Origin: Mesonia mobilis DSM 19841
GTDB taxonomy: Bacteria; Bacteroidota; Bacteroidia; Flavobacteriales; Flavobacteriaceae
Assembly (NCBI RefSeq): GCF_000423405.1
Contig: NZ_KE384013.1
Coordinates: 353,142-417,141 of the forward strand
Direction of reading: 5' to 3'
DNA length: 64,000 bases
Each line of letters begins with the position of its first letter. Within the stretch, counting starts at the first letter, position 1. A model generated the notes under the pieces. The model saw nothing but the letters and a program-made list of their open reading frames with translations, was not told the DNA's origin and made no database searches. A program made the translations under genes and the position numbers. Shown piece by piece: positions 35,066-43,995 of the stretch.

Positions 35066-36147
35066 TAGCCTAAAATTCTGTTTACTAAATCTTGTTTTGC
35101 TTGTTCATCATCGCCACAAAGCCATTTAATCGTATTATGTTCCCAGATATCATCATATTGTTCCGGAGTGATAATTTTACGTTCTTTAGCGAGGTCTAAG
35201 ATTTTTCCAGGGTAAGAAGATTGCGGAGCGCTTTCCATTTCACCTAATGGGTAAGGATCATCCAATCCCATAATGATCTGTTGCGGTTTCTGGTTTTCGA
35301 CCAAAAGTTTTAAAGATCCTGTATCGTGAACCAACGTATCAAAGAAAATATTCTTATGACCCACCGATTTTCTTGGGTGTACTTTGCCTTCAAATAAATC
35401 TGGGCGGCCATCAAAACCTTGTATTCTTCGGCCTAAATTAATTTGCGCCAATTGCCCGCCGTGCGCAAAACAAACGCGCATATTTGGGTATTTATCAGGA
35501 TAACCATTTAGCGTTAAAAAGTGGTAGGCATCAGCACATTGTGCTAACATCCAAATTAAATGAAATCGCCAAGCCGTATTTTCTAATTTTATGAATTTCT
35601 CGCCGTCGTAAGGATGCACTTCTACCGCCAAATTGTACTTGCTCGCCATTTCAAAAATCGGCTCATTTTCTTCATCAAAAATACAACGCCAGGTCCCGAT
35701 GCTATCCATATAATGCGTTGGCAAACACAACAAACGCATGCCTAATTCTTCTACACAACGCTCAATTTCCCACAAAGCACCGCGTACAAAGCCGGGATGT
35801 ACCACAAAACCACAAGTAAATTTAGAAGGATGATCGTGTTGTATGCGCGCATTAAAGTCATTCTGAAATCGCAACGCCTGCTTCATTTCTTCCACACGCA
35901 AACCATTCCCGTAAAGTTGCGAAAGGTTTAAAACTACGGCGTGATCTAGATTATAACGCTCCATCCATTCCAGCTTTTCTTTCAAGAAAAAACTCGAATC
36001 GGTTACCGGTCGTCGCCAATTTTTCTGAAGCATAAATTTACGTTCCTCATCTACCCAAAAAATCTCCTTGTCTTTCATGAACTGCGGAATTTCTTCCGGA
36101 TAAGGCAATAAATGAGAATGGCCGTTGATACGTAATTTCTTTGTCAT
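35065..36147 (-). CDS. 2-amino-3-carboxymuconate-6-semialdehyde decarboxylase-like amidohydrolase
   Basis: 360 residues of the ACMSD branch of the amidohydrolase superfamily. Zn ligands fit: H9-S-H11 (NGHSHLLP), His in AVEVHPYDG, and the acid in GLDDPYPLGE; the second His is in CFAHGGQLA. ACMSD converts 2-amino-3-carboxymuconate semialdehyde to 2-aminomuconate semialdehyde, steering tryptophan carbon away from quinolinate. Its place with kynU, kmo, deaminase and dehydrogenase genes supports the call. A strong hairpin region of 170 bases lies upstream. Confidence 0.9.
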   Translation of the reverse strand: MTKKLRINGHSHLLPYPEEIPQFMKDKEIFWVDEERKFMLQKNWRRPVTDSSFFLKEKLEWMERYNLDHAVVLNLSQLYGNGLRVEEMKQALRFQNDFNARIQHDHPSKFTCGFVVHPGFVRGALWEIERCVEELGMRLLCLPTHYMDSIGTWRCIFDEENEPIFEMASKYNLAVEVHPYDGEKFIKLENTAWRFHLIWMLAQCADAYHFLTLNGYPDKYPNMRVCFAHGGQLAQINLGRRIQGFDGRPDLFEGKVHPRKSVGHKNIFFDTLVHDTGSLKLLVENQKPQQIIMGLDDPYPLGEMESAPQSSYPGKILDLAKERKIITPEQYDDIWEHNTIKWLCGDDEQAKQDLVNRILG

Positions 36148-36175
36148 AGTTGTGTTTGTTGTTGGTTTGTGGCGT

Positions 36176-36215
36176 GTTTTGAGTTTTTATTTTTACCAAA
36201 ATAAAAACTCAAAAC
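36176..36215. repeat. 18-bp perfect inverted repeat with 4-base loop
   Basis: Arms GTTTTGAGTTTTTATTTT and its complement, separated by TACC, between ACMSD and the SDR gene. It may act as a processing or termination structure or be part of the composite repeat that follows. Confidence 0.75.
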
Positions 36216-36310
36216 CGGGCTATTCGCTATATCTTTTTTGTTATTCACTCCAAACCTAATCGAGAAGTTTTGAATAACAAAAAAGGATGCCGCTGCTATC
36301 CCTCACGCGA
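36211..36310. repeat. Composite intergenic element with conserved flanks and variable hairpin
   Basis: The order is ACCGGGCTATTCGCTATATC, then a 14-bp inverted repeat TTTTTTGTTATTCA (36234-36247) with its complement at 36271-36284, then GGATGCCGCTGCTATCCCTC. Elements with a CGGGCT...ATCTTTT left end and AAAAGGAT..CCGCT..ATCCCT right end around a changing hairpin are, from memory, frequent between genes of Flavobacteriia. No coding potential is seen. Confidence 0.6.
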
Positions 36311-36316
36311 GCGAAA

Positions 36317-37105
36317 TTACAAACTTTTTGTTCTTCCACCATCTACCGGAACGTTAATTCCGTTAATATAACTTGCAGCTTCGCTGGCTAAAAAAGTAAC
36401 CGCATTTGCCAATTCTTCCGGTTGTCCAAATCGTTTAGCAGGTACTGCGCTTTGCATCGCTTGTGTTACTTCTTCTTCCGTTTTGCCTGTCTTATGGGCT
36501 TTGTTTTTAATAATATCGGTTAATCTTCCGGTGGCTGTTGCTCCCGGTAAAATATTGTTCACCGTAATTCCGAATTCACCTAATTCATTCGCCATGGTTT
36601 TACTCCAATTTGCCACCGCACCACGAATTGTGTTCGAAACGCCCAAACCATCTAAAGGTTGCTTCACTGAAGTAGAAATTACATTGATTACCCGACCGTA
36701 ACCACGCTCTTTCATTCCTGGTAACAACGCCTGAACCAAAATATGATTACAAATTAAGTGCTGCGTAAAAGCTGCTTCAAATTCTTCGGTTTTAGCTTCA
36801 GAAATTTTACCGCCCGGAGGTCCGCCGGTATTATTAAGTAAAATATGATAGGCTTTAGTTTTTGTAGCTTCTTCTACTTTTTCTTTTAAGCTCTTCGGAT
36901 TCGAAAAATCGGCGACCAAAAACGTGTGACTTTGACCTTGGTTTTGGTCTAATTCTTCTAAAACCTTTTTTAGTTTATCTTCGTTTCTGGCAACAAGTGT
37001 AACATTCACACCTTCTTCAGCAAGTGCTAAAGCCGAGGCTTTTCCGATACCACCGGTCGCTCCGCAAATGAGCGCGTTTTTATTTTTTAAATTTAAATTC
37101 ATCAA
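36317..37105 (-). CDS. SDR-family oxidoreductase with SNxxR instead of YxxxK
   Basis: 262 residues. NAD(P)-binding motif ICGATGGIGKASA, then NNTGGPPGG and ISTSVKQPLDGLGVSNTIRGAVANWSK. Where classical short-chain dehydrogenases have Tyr-x3-Lys, this protein has Ser-Asn-Thr-Ile-Arg, as in a known SDR subgroup often labelled 3-oxoacyl-ACP reductase. The C-terminal Gly/Val/Pro end (INGINVPVDGG) is standard. Position inside the kynurenine cluster suggests action on a pathway intermediate, but no step obviously needs it. The start may be one codon later. Confidence 0.85.
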   Translation of the reverse strand: MMNLNLKNKNALICGATGGIGKASALALAEEGVNVTLVARNEDKLKKVLEELDQNQGQSHTFLVADFSNPKSLKEKVEEATKTKAYHILLNNTGGPPGGKISEAKTEEFEAAFTQHLICNHILVQALLPGMKERGYGRVINVISTSVKQPLDGLGVSNTIRGAVANWSKTMANELGEFGITVNNILPGATATGRLTDIIKNKAHKTGKTEEEVTQAMQSAVPAKRFGQPEELANAVTFLASEAASYINGINVPVDGGRTKSL

Positions 37106-37138
37106 TTTTTATTTTAGGTTTCTATAATTATTTAAAAT

Positions 37139-37220
37139 CGTCATTCGCAATTTATTTTAAGGTCTCATCTAGTTTATTTCTCATCTGGATGAGATTCTGA
37201 GTCAAGTTCAGAATGACGCT
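37139..37220. repeat. Palindromic repeat unit(s) between ALDH and SDR genes
   Basis: The unit at 37188-37218 reads GATGAGATTCTGA-gTCAAGt-TCAGAATGACG, a stem ATTCTGA/TCAGAAT. A degraded partner in opposite orientation (CGTCATTCGCA...) lies at 37139-37170. It is of the same family as those at 40410, 53674, 54104, 54506 and 57171. Confidence 0.75.
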
Positions 37221-37302
37221 GATAAATCATTTCAAAAATTATAGAAGACATTTATTTTTTATATTTTCAATTTGAGTTTCTAATTCGATTTCAACTTCAA
37301 CT

Positions 37303-38751
37303 TCAGTTTTTATACTGAATACACACATTCTTAGGTTCGGTAAAAAAGCGTAAAGCTTCAAAACCTCCTTCGCGACCAACGCCGCTGTCTTTAGTCCCAC
37401 CAAATGGAGTTCTTAGATCGCGATTTAACCACGTGTTTACCCAAATAATGCCGGCTTCTAAAGTATTACTTAATCGCATCGCCCGATCTAAATTGCTCGT
37501 CCAAACCGTAGCTGAAAGTCCGTAGCGAACATCGTTCGCCATTTCTAGCGCTTGTTCTTCCGTTTTAAAAGGCATTATCGTCACCACCGGACCAAATATT
37601 TCTTCTTGATTTAATTGACAACGATTCGATTTCACTTCAATAATCGTCGGTTCTAAATAATAACCATTTTCGTGGTCTTTTACTTCTACACGTTTTCCGC
37701 CTGTTAGAATTTTAGCGTCTTGTTTTTCAGCTTGATCAATATATCCTAAGATCTTTTGAATATGTGCTTCAGAAACCACCGCACCCAAATCTGATGAAGC
37801 TTCCGAAGGAATACCAACTTTCAGTTTTTTTGTTTCCGCAATAAAATCGATTTTAAATTTTTCGTAAATCGATTCTTCCACAAAAATTCGTGAACCACAT
37901 AAACAAATTTGTCCTTGATTGGCAAAAGAAGATTTAACTGTAGTTTTTAGCATTTGCTCATAATCGCAATCGGCAAAAATTAAATTCGGGTTTTTACCAC
38001 CTAATTCTAGCGATAACTTTTTAAACATCGGCGCAGCCGTTCTTGCCAAATGCTCTCCGGTTTTGGTGCCTCCGGTAAACGAGATCGCTTTGATCTGCGG
38101 ATGCTCTACAATGGCTTGCCCAACTTCATTTCCCAGTCCGTGAACAATATTTAAAACGCCTTTTGGTAAACCGGCCTCGATGCAAATTTCACTCAGTAAA
38201 TAGGCAGTCATCGGCGTGATTTCACTCGGTTTGGCGACTACGCAATTTCCTGCGGCTAGGGCAGGAGCGATCTTCCAAGAGAAAAGGTAAAGCGGTAGAT
38301 TCCACGGAGAAATACAGCCGACAACACCAATGGGTTTGCGAAGGGTAAAATTAATCGTGTTTTTACCTACGCTTTCGTGAGCTTCGCTTCCAAATTGAGT
38401 GAGTGCGTGCGCGTAAAATTCAAAATTACTAACCGCTCGCGGAATATCGATATTCAAAGCCAAAGCAAGCGGTTTCCCGTTATCTTTAGATTCGGCTTTC
38501 GCAAAATCGACTAATTTTTGTTGAAGTAAATTCGCAATTTTTAGAAGCACTTTGCTGCGTTCTTCTAAAGTGGTGTTGCTCCACACTGGTAAGGCTTTTT
38601 TGGCTGCATCAAAAGCGAGTTCTATGTCTTCTTTTTTACTTCTGGGAATTTGACTGTAAACTTCTCCTTTTGAAGGATCGAAATTGTCGATCCATTCTGA
38701 AGAAAGAGGTGAGATCAATTCACCGTTAATATAATTTTGTAATTGTTGCAT
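37303..38751 (-). CDS. Aldehyde dehydrogenase, probable 2-aminomuconate-semialdehyde dehydrogenase
   Basis: 482 residues from ATG 38751 (MQQLQNYINGEL); a GTG 12 codons upstream would add an atypical N-terminus. Catalytic C283 (FANQGQICLCGSR), general base E249 (SLELGGKNP), oxyanion N151 region (SPWNLPLY). The GQICLCGSRI signature and closeness to the ALDH8/hydroxymuconic-semialdehyde group, plus the position beside the deaminase, support oxidation of 2-aminomuconate semialdehyde to 2-aminomuconate. Confidence 0.9.
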   Translation of the reverse strand: MQQLQNYINGELISPLSSEWIDNFDPSKGEVYSQIPRSKKEDIELAFDAAKKALPVWSNTTLEERSKVLLKIANLLQQKLVDFAKAESKDNGKPLALALNIDIPRAVSNFEFYAHALTQFGSEAHESVGKNTINFTLRKPIGVVGCISPWNLPLYLFSWKIAPALAAGNCVVAKPSEITPMTAYLLSEICIEAGLPKGVLNIVHGLGNEVGQAIVEHPQIKAISFTGGTKTGEHLARTAAPMFKKLSLELGGKNPNLIFADCDYEQMLKTTVKSSFANQGQICLCGSRIFVEESIYEKFKIDFIAETKKLKVGIPSEASSDLGAVVSEAHIQKILGYIDQAEKQDAKILTGGKRVEVKDHENGYYLEPTIIEVKSNRCQLNQEEIFGPVVTIMPFKTEEQALEMANDVRYGLSATVWTSNLDRAMRLSNTLEAGIIWVNTWLNRDLRTPFGGTKDSGVGREGGFEALRFFTEPKNVCIQYKN

Positions 38752-38935
38752 GGGTTGAAAAATTGTAGAATTCTGAAAAAATTCCACTCAAATATAACGC
38801 ATGTTGAAAAATTGATTCCATAGAATTAGAAAAATTATTTATAGGAATTTTTCTAATTGATTTTAATGGTAGAAAGTTTTGTAAATAGGGGAAGATAAAA
38901 CCTTTCCGTCTTTTTCAACTTGCGTTGAAAAATCC

Positions 38936-39000
38936 ACCTTCCCTTACTAAGGGAAGGAACTTTTTTTAATTCCCCTCCGTTGAAGGGTTAGGGGGAATTT
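38936..39000. repeat. CCTTCCCTT..AAGGGAAGG intergenic repeats
   Basis: The hairpin CCTTCCCTTactAAGGGAAGG is followed by AATTCCCCtccg..gggttaGGGGGAATT, both palindromic. The rest of the 250-base gap upstream (38752-38935) shows no gene. Related copies lie at 39484-39508 and 52361-52465. Confidence 0.75.
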
Positions 39001-39432
39001 TTAATGCGTAGCGTATTGCTGCTTTTTGTAAGCGATCACTTTAATCTCGATCAATAAATGCGGATGGGGTAATTGATGCACGGCAATCGTAGTTCGAGTC
39101 GGGCCAGTTTCCGGTTCAAAAAACTTTCCGTAGGTTTCATTGTAACCACCAAAATCGTTCATGTTGACTAAAAAAGTCGTCACATCGACCACATCTTTTA
39201 ACGAAGCGCCTTCTTCGTGTAAAATACTGTCGATATTTTCTAGAACCGCTGCGGTTTGTTTCTTGATATCAAGATTGGTGGTTCCCATCTCATCAACTTC
39301 AACACCTTCAAAAGTGTTGTCGGGTCTGCGAGAACTAGTTCCTGAAACATAGATAAAATCGCCCACGCGTTTTACGTGCGGATATTTTCCTCTTGGGGTT
39401 GCTTTTCCTTCAATTACTTTTCCTGTGCTCAT
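39001..39432 (-). CDS. RidA-family 2-aminomuconate deaminase
   Basis: 143 residues, the length of bacterial 2-aminomuconate deaminases and slightly longer than generic RidA. Family landmarks are [49 protein letters not shown] (in parts) and the terminal [25 protein letters not shown], including the substrate-binding Arg. It would convert 2-aminomuconate to 4-oxalocrotonate plus ammonia. Neighbouring ALDH and hydratase-type genes fit the previous and next pathway steps. Confidence 0.9.
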   Translation of the reverse strand: MSTGKVIEGKATPRGKYPHVKRVGDFIYVSGTSSRRPDNTFEGVEVDEMGTTNLDIKKQTAAVLENIDSILHEEGASLKDVVDVTTFLVNMNDFGGYNETYGKFFEPETGPTRTTIAVHQLPHPHLLIEIKVIAYKKQQYATH

Positions 39433-39483
39433 AGTTTATTTTTTGTTTTTACCCTTCTGTCTTTTTTCGCTATCGCTTAAAAG

Positions 39484-39508
39484 CCACCTTCCCTTTTTAA
39501 GGGAAGGC
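39484..39508. repeat. CCTTCCC hairpin repeat copy
   Basis: CCACCTTCCCTTTTTAAGGGAAGGC, a near-perfect palindrome of the same family as 38936 and 52361. It lies in the gap between the deaminase and hydratase genes. Confidence 0.75.
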
Positions 39509-39522
39509 ATAAGTATAGTTTT

Positions 39523-40284
39523 TTATTTCGTTTTAAAACTGACTTTTCCTAATTTTTCAATTTGTGCTTCGATACTTTGATTAGCTGAAAAATGAACCGA
39601 AGCAGTTGCCGCACCGGCCAATACAATTTGCCCTTTTTTGATCACCGTTTTGGCTTTAGAAGCAAGTCGGCTTAGTTCTACCACCGATTGTAATGGGTTA
39701 GAAAGTATGGCGTTGGTTTTACCTTCAGCTAAAGTTTCTCGGTTAACTTTTAAATGAATTTGTAAGTCGTCGATGTCTTCTTCTAAATCTATCCAATCCC
39801 CTAAAACATAAGCGGAAGCAGAACAATTATCGGCCACCATATCTTCTAAGGAGAATTTGAAATTTTCATAGCGGCTATCCACAATTTCGATTGCCAGAGC
39901 CATTTTATCGATATAACTAGTAATATCTTTTAAGCCGACAGATTCTTCAATATCTTTAGAAATTCTGAAGGCGATTTCAACTTCTGCGCGAGGTAAAATC
40001 CAACGTTTGGCATCGACCTCTTCCTGGTTTAATATTTCCATCGAATTGGTGAGCACGCCCCAAATAAGGTCGTGAACGCCCATTTCTTCCATTCTTGCTC
40101 GGTTAGTAAAACCGAGTTTGTAGCCCGTAATATATTCGCCACGGTCTAATTTTTTGCCAACGCAAAGATTTTGTATTCGGTAAGCTGCATCTAAATCGAT
40201 TTGATGCGTGGCTGCCAATTGTGTGGTGGGTCTAGCATGCCTTGCGGCCTGATCTAAAATCTCTGCTATCTCCTGATGATTCAT
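39523..40284 (-). CDS. 2-keto-4-pentenoate hydratase / 4-oxalocrotonate decarboxylase family enzyme
   Basis: 253 residues of the FAH-related hydratase/decarboxylase family. Motifs: GYKLGFTNRARMEEMGV, LPRAEVEIAFRI (metal-binding Glu pair), ALAIEIVDSRYENFKF, DNCSASAYVLGDW, and AGAATASVHFS near the end. In the 2-aminomuconate pathway the decarboxylase forms 2-oxopent-4-enoate and a homologous hydratase acts next. Only one family member is in the cluster. By order, 4-oxalocrotonate decarboxylase is the likelier role. Confidence 0.88.
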   Translation of the reverse strand: MNHQEIAEILDQAARHARPTTQLAATHQIDLDAAYRIQNLCVGKKLDRGEYITGYKLGFTNRARMEEMGVHDLIWGVLTNSMEILNQEEVDAKRWILPRAEVEIAFRISKDIEESVGLKDITSYIDKMALAIEIVDSRYENFKFSLEDMVADNCSASAYVLGDWIDLEEDIDDLQIHLKVNRETLAEGKTNAILSNPLQSVVELSRLASKAKTVIKKGQIVLAGAATASVHFSANQSIEAQIEKLGKVSFKTK

Positions 40285-40310
40285 TTTATTTAGTTTATTA
40301 TTTGTAAAAA

Positions 40311-40382
40311 GTCATCCTGAACCTGCCCGTCCGGCAGGCGGGCTTGTTTAACTCCGTTGAATCTTCAATTTCAGGATCACAT
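40311..40382. repeat. Nested palindromic repeat containing CCTGCC..GGCAGG hairpin
   Basis: The outer arms are GTCATCCTGAA (40311) and TTCAGGATCAC (to 40382). Inside is CCTGCCcgtccGGCAGGCGGGC (40322-40343). The segment CCGTTGAAT.TTCAATTTCAG recurs at 56399-56419. No coding potential. Confidence 0.75.
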
Positions 40383-40409
40383 TTTTATTATGTTTTAAAT
40401 TATTATCCT

Positions 40410-40440
40410 GATGAGATTCCGTGTCAAGCACGGAATGACG
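40410..40440. repeat. Palindromic repeat unit (loop TCAAG)
   Basis: GATGAGATTCCGTG-TCAAG-CACGGAATGACG, stem ATTCCGTG/CACGGAAT. It is an inverted copy of the unit at 54506-54535. Confidence 0.85.
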
Positions 40441-40485
40441 AAAATATTCACCGAATTTAGCGAACAATTCGTTGATTCTATCATC

Positions 40486-41877
40486 TTAATAAGCAACGGT
40501 ATCTTCTTCTAAAATAGTTTTAGTTTCTTCTTTTACTAATTTCAGTTTTTCTTCTAAACTTAAATCGTCTGTAATTTTCTCTTCAGAAATCAAACGCAGC
40601 ATCGCTTTGTCTTGGGCTCGACCACGTCGCATTGCTTCAGCATAACCAATTTGCTCCTGAAAGGTGACTAATCGGTATTTTGAAGCATATTCTGCCGGAA
40701 ATTCTTGTTCTAATGCCGTTTCTAATTTTCTTTTCTGCTGAAAAATAGGAGCAGCCGTGTGTTCTTTCATCTCGTAAAAATTATCGATCGCTAAATCTGC
40801 AATTGCATCGGTATCTTTTTTACGCGCTTTTTGGTAAGCTTTAAAAGTAGTTTCCCAATCGCCGGTATGATTTTCTAAAGCTTCATCGAAAACCACAACA
40901 TCTTCAAAAGAAGCGTTCATTCCTTGTCCGTAAAACGGAACAATCGCGTGAGCAGCATCTCCCATTAGGAGACTTTTTCCGTGGCTATACCAAGGTGAAC
41001 ATTTAACGGTTCCTAAAGCACCAGTGGGATTTTCAAAAAATTCTTCCCCTAAATTCGGCATCAATTTTAAAGCGTCTGGATAATATTTTTCAAAATACTC
41101 TTCTGCTTTTGCTGCGGAAGTAATATTGTTGAAGTTATAATCACCTTCGGCATAGGACATAAATAGTGTAACTGTAAAACTTCCGTCTAAATTAGGAAGT
41201 GCGATGAGCATATTTTCTCCTCTTGGCCAAATGTGTAAAGCATTTTTGTAAAGTTGAAAGTCTCCTTCAACAGAAGGCTCGATCGTTAATTCTTTATAGC
41301 CGTGTTGCAAATAGTCTTGTGAAAAACTAAATAGAAAACTACGATCGTTCATCATACTTTTTCGTAAAGCAGAACCTGCGCCATCGGTACCAAAAATAAG
41401 ATCGGCAACGATGGTCGTTTCTTCACCTGAATGATAATTTTTAAATGTTGCCGTCGCTTTTTCAGAATTTACGTCTAAACATTCTTGATTGAATTGAATA
41501 GAAACATTTTCCATTTTTTCAGCTTCGTCTAACATCAAGGCGTTTAAATCTGTTCGAGAAATAGAATTGATGTATTCATGTTCTAAACCACTATATGGCG
41601 AAAGGAAAGTGTTTTCTTCTTGATCGTGAATCATTCGCCCATTCATCGGGATGCAAATTTTTAAAGCTTTTTGCTCTAAACCGACGAGTTTCATCGCTTT
41701 GATACCGCGATTTGAAAATGCCAAGTTAATTGACCTTCCTGCTGAAATATCTGTTTTTCTTAAATCGGGACGTTTTTCAATAAGCTGAACTTGATAACCG
41801 CGTTGTGCCATTCTTAAAGCCAATAAAGATCCGCAAAGACCGGCGCCGATAATGAGTATATTTTCTTTGTTTTTCAT
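40486..41877 (-). CDS. kmo: Kynurenine 3-monooxygenase
   Basis: 463-residue FAD monooxygenase. Dinucleotide motif ILIIGAGLCGSLLALRMAQRGYQVQLIEKR near the N-terminus (in parts), the active-site region DISAGRSINLAFSNRG characteristic of KMO, and the second FAD motif LLMGDAAHAIVPFYGQGMNASFED. It hydroxylates L-kynurenine to 3-hydroxykynurenine using NADPH and O2. The C-terminal 80 residues are the KMO-specific tail. The start overlaps the kynU stop by one base. Confidence 0.96.
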   Translation of the reverse strand: MKNKENILIIGAGLCGSLLALRMAQRGYQVQLIEKRPDLRKTDISAGRSINLAFSNRGIKAMKLVGLEQKALKICIPMNGRMIHDQEENTFLSPYSGLEHEYINSISRTDLNALMLDEAEKMENVSIQFNQECLDVNSEKATATFKNYHSGEETTIVADLIFGTDGAGSALRKSMMNDRSFLFSFSQDYLQHGYKELTIEPSVEGDFQLYKNALHIWPRGENMLIALPNLDGSFTVTLFMSYAEGDYNFNNITSAAKAEEYFEKYYPDALKLMPNLGEEFFENPTGALGTVKCSPWYSHGKSLLMGDAAHAIVPFYGQGMNASFEDVVVFDEALENHTGDWETTFKAYQKARKKDTDAIADLAIDNFYEMKEHTAAPIFQQKRKLETALEQEFPAEYASKYRLVTFQEQIGYAEAMRRGRAQDKAMLRLISEEKITDDLSLEEKLKLVKEETKTILEEDTVAY

Positions 41878-43148
41878 TACAACAGCGCTTTTAAACGTTC
41901 GACCATTTTATAAACATCTTCAAAAGAATTGTAGAGTGGAGCAGGAGCTACACGAATTACATTAGGCTCACGCCAGTCTGAAATTACTCCTACAGCCATT
42001 AATTTATCGAATAAGACTTTGTTAGCGTTTTTCACTTTGATTGAAAGTTGACAACCGCGTTCTTCCGGATTTTGAGGAGTGATAATTTCAATTTGATCAC
42101 CTTCAATTTCCTTCAACAGATATTCTAAGTAGTTGGTGATTTTAACCGATTTGGCTCTAATATTTTCAAAACCGGCTTCATCGAAAATCGCTAACGAAGC
42201 TCGAATGGCGGCTAACGATAAGATCGGCGGATTACTTAATTGCCAACCTTCTGCTCCCGGAATTGGGTCAAACTCGTGACGCATATTAAAACGTGTTTGT
42301 TTGTTATGACCCCACCAACCGGTAAAGCGTTTTAATTCTTTATTGTTGGCGTGACGCTCGTGTACAAAGCAGCCGCCAACACTTCCCGGGCCACTGTTTA
42401 AATATTTATAAGAACACCAAACGGCAAAATCTGGTCCTGTTTCGTGTAAATTAGGCTGAATATTTCCTGCGCCGTGAGCAAGATCGAAACCAACTTTTGC
42501 TCCGTGACGATGGCCCAATTCGGTGATTTTTTTTAATGGGAAAGATTGTCCCGTATAATAATTGGTCGAGCCGATAAGCAATAGCGCTACTTGATCGCCT
42601 TCGGTCTCCATAATTTTTTCTAAATCTTCAAAATGGCAAAGTTCTTCACCTTCTCGAGGTTCCCATAAAATTAGGGAATCCTTAGGATCGTGACCGTGAA
42701 ATTTAAGCTGAGATTCTACGGCATATTTATCTGATGGGAAAGCGTCACTTTCTATAATAATTTTGAAACGCTCTGAAGTAGGTTGGTAAAACGAAATCAT
42801 CATTAAATGTAGGTTAACGCTTAAGGTATTCATCATTACTACTTCTGATGGTTTTGCACCGACGATTTTCGCCATTTTTTCGGTTAAAAATTCGTGGTAA
42901 GGCATCCAAGGGTTTTTCGCTTCAGTATGACCTTCAACCCCTAAATTACTCCAGTCTTCTAATTCTTGCTGAATGTATTCTAGGGTAAGTTTTGGTTGTA
43001 AGCCTAAAGAGTTTCCGCAGAGATAAACCTGTTCTTCTCCGTTTTTATCTTTAGGAATATGAAATTGACTTCTAAAGCGCCTTAACGGATCGTTTTGGTC
43101 TTGCTCTTTCGCAAATTCTAGGGTGTTTTTATGTTGGGTTGTTTGCAT
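41877..43148 (-). CDS. kynU: Kynureninase
   Basis: 423-residue PLP enzyme. PLP-lysine K248 in WCSYKYLNSGPGS, with VGFDLAHGAGN (Asp) before it. LCGNSLGLQPK and LSNPPILSLAAIRASL are typical. It cleaves 3-hydroxykynurenine to 3-hydroxyanthranilate and alanine. First gene of the kynurenine cluster on the minus strand; its stop overlaps the kmo start. Confidence 0.96.
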   Translation of the reverse strand: MQTTQHKNTLEFAKEQDQNDPLRRFRSQFHIPKDKNGEEQVYLCGNSLGLQPKLTLEYIQQELEDWSNLGVEGHTEAKNPWMPYHEFLTEKMAKIVGAKPSEVVMMNTLSVNLHLMMISFYQPTSERFKIIIESDAFPSDKYAVESQLKFHGHDPKDSLILWEPREGEELCHFEDLEKIMETEGDQVALLLIGSTNYYTGQSFPLKKITELGHRHGAKVGFDLAHGAGNIQPNLHETGPDFAVWCSYKYLNSGPGSVGGCFVHERHANNKELKRFTGWWGHNKQTRFNMRHEFDPIPGAEGWQLSNPPILSLAAIRASLAIFDEAGFENIRAKSVKITNYLEYLLKEIEGDQIEIITPQNPEERGCQLSIKVKNANKVLFDKLMAVGVISDWREPNVIRVAPAPLYNSFEDVYKMVERLKALL

Positions 43149-43176
43149 TTTTGTGTTCTAAAAAATGAGTTTTCCA

Positions 43177-43184
43177 CAAATTTA
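43177..43184 (-). promoter_or_regulatory. Putative -7 box (TAAATTTG) of the kynU cluster
   Basis: Exact TAnnTTTG match on the minus strand, 28 bases before the kynU ATG. No -33 TTG at the right distance. No leader peptide is seen. Confidence 0.4.
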
Positions 43185-43295
43185 GCAATAATTCATGAGT
43201 TGTTTTTGATTAATTGAAAGGTTTGAAGGATTGTTTTGTAGGAATTTGAGAAGAAATCTTCAAATATATTTCAACTTTAATAATTTCAACAGGAA

Positions 43296-43973
43296 TTATT
43301 CCACCTTAATATTGGTGAAATAGAGCTTAAAACTTCCTTCTTTGTTTTGATGAGTTGTTGCAATTTTGAGTCCGTTGTAGGTTTGGTAATTCTCCCAAGT
43401 TGTTGAAAGATTGGGTTCTTTGTTTCCGGAAGCGATATAAGACCATTCTCGAATGATAAAATCTTTGTCGATATAGATTTTATACGTGTCGCCCGGTGTG
43501 TAACCATCTTCATTATCATAAGCAATGGTAATTTCTGTCATCGGTTTTTCACTAATTGGTGCTTTTACATTTTCTTTTACAACATGTTCAAAACTTTGAT
43601 CCCAAACCAACTGAAACGGAAATAATAACCAATATTTATCGTTTATAAAAGCTTGATCTGCCTTTTGCTGAAGACTATCGATCTCTTTTCTTACATATGC
43701 TACCGTGTCTTTTGCCGAGAGCATTTTTACCTTCTCTTTTTGCGGTTGCCACTGCCAAGATCGTTCGAAATGGCTGGAGTCGCGATCTACATTAAAGGTG
43801 TAATTAAGTTTTTCTATTTTACTCCAGTTTTTGAATCCGTGCGCATTGGCTATTTTTTCTAGAACAGAAATTTCTTTTTCAGAAGAAGTTTCTGTAATAG
43901 TTTTTTCAGCATTCTTTTTACAATTAACAGCAGTTAAGATGACCAAGGCGAGAAGTAGTAATTTTTTCATCAT
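43296..43973 (-). CDS. Unknown lipoprotein, LolA-like fold suspected
   Basis: 225 residues. Lipoprotein signal MMKKLLLLALVILTAVNC. The mature part begins with a Glu/Thr-rich linker, then a long beta-rich domain with DRDSSHFERSWQWQPQKEKVKM and KIYIDKDFIIREWSYIASG. Proteins of this outline in Flavobacteriia resemble LolA/LolB folds, but no specific motif confirms it. It is separated by 150 bases from kynU and not clearly part of that unit. No function is assigned. Confidence 0.75.
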   Translation of the reverse strand: MMKKLLLLALVILTAVNCKKNAEKTITETSSEKEISVLEKIANAHGFKNWSKIEKLNYTFNVDRDSSHFERSWQWQPQKEKVKMLSAKDTVAYVRKEIDSLQQKADQAFINDKYWLLFPFQLVWDQSFEHVVKENVKAPISEKPMTEITIAYDNEDGYTPGDTYKIYIDKDFIIREWSYIASGNKEPNLSTTWENYQTYNGLKIATTHQNKEGSFKLYFTNIKVE

Positions 43974-43995
43974 AAAATATTTATGTATTAAAAAT

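Noticed and set aside
43149..43295. Leader peptide or riboswitch before kynU
   Set aside because: Only a possible -7 box is visible. There is no run of Trp codons, no terminator and no known aptamer pattern.
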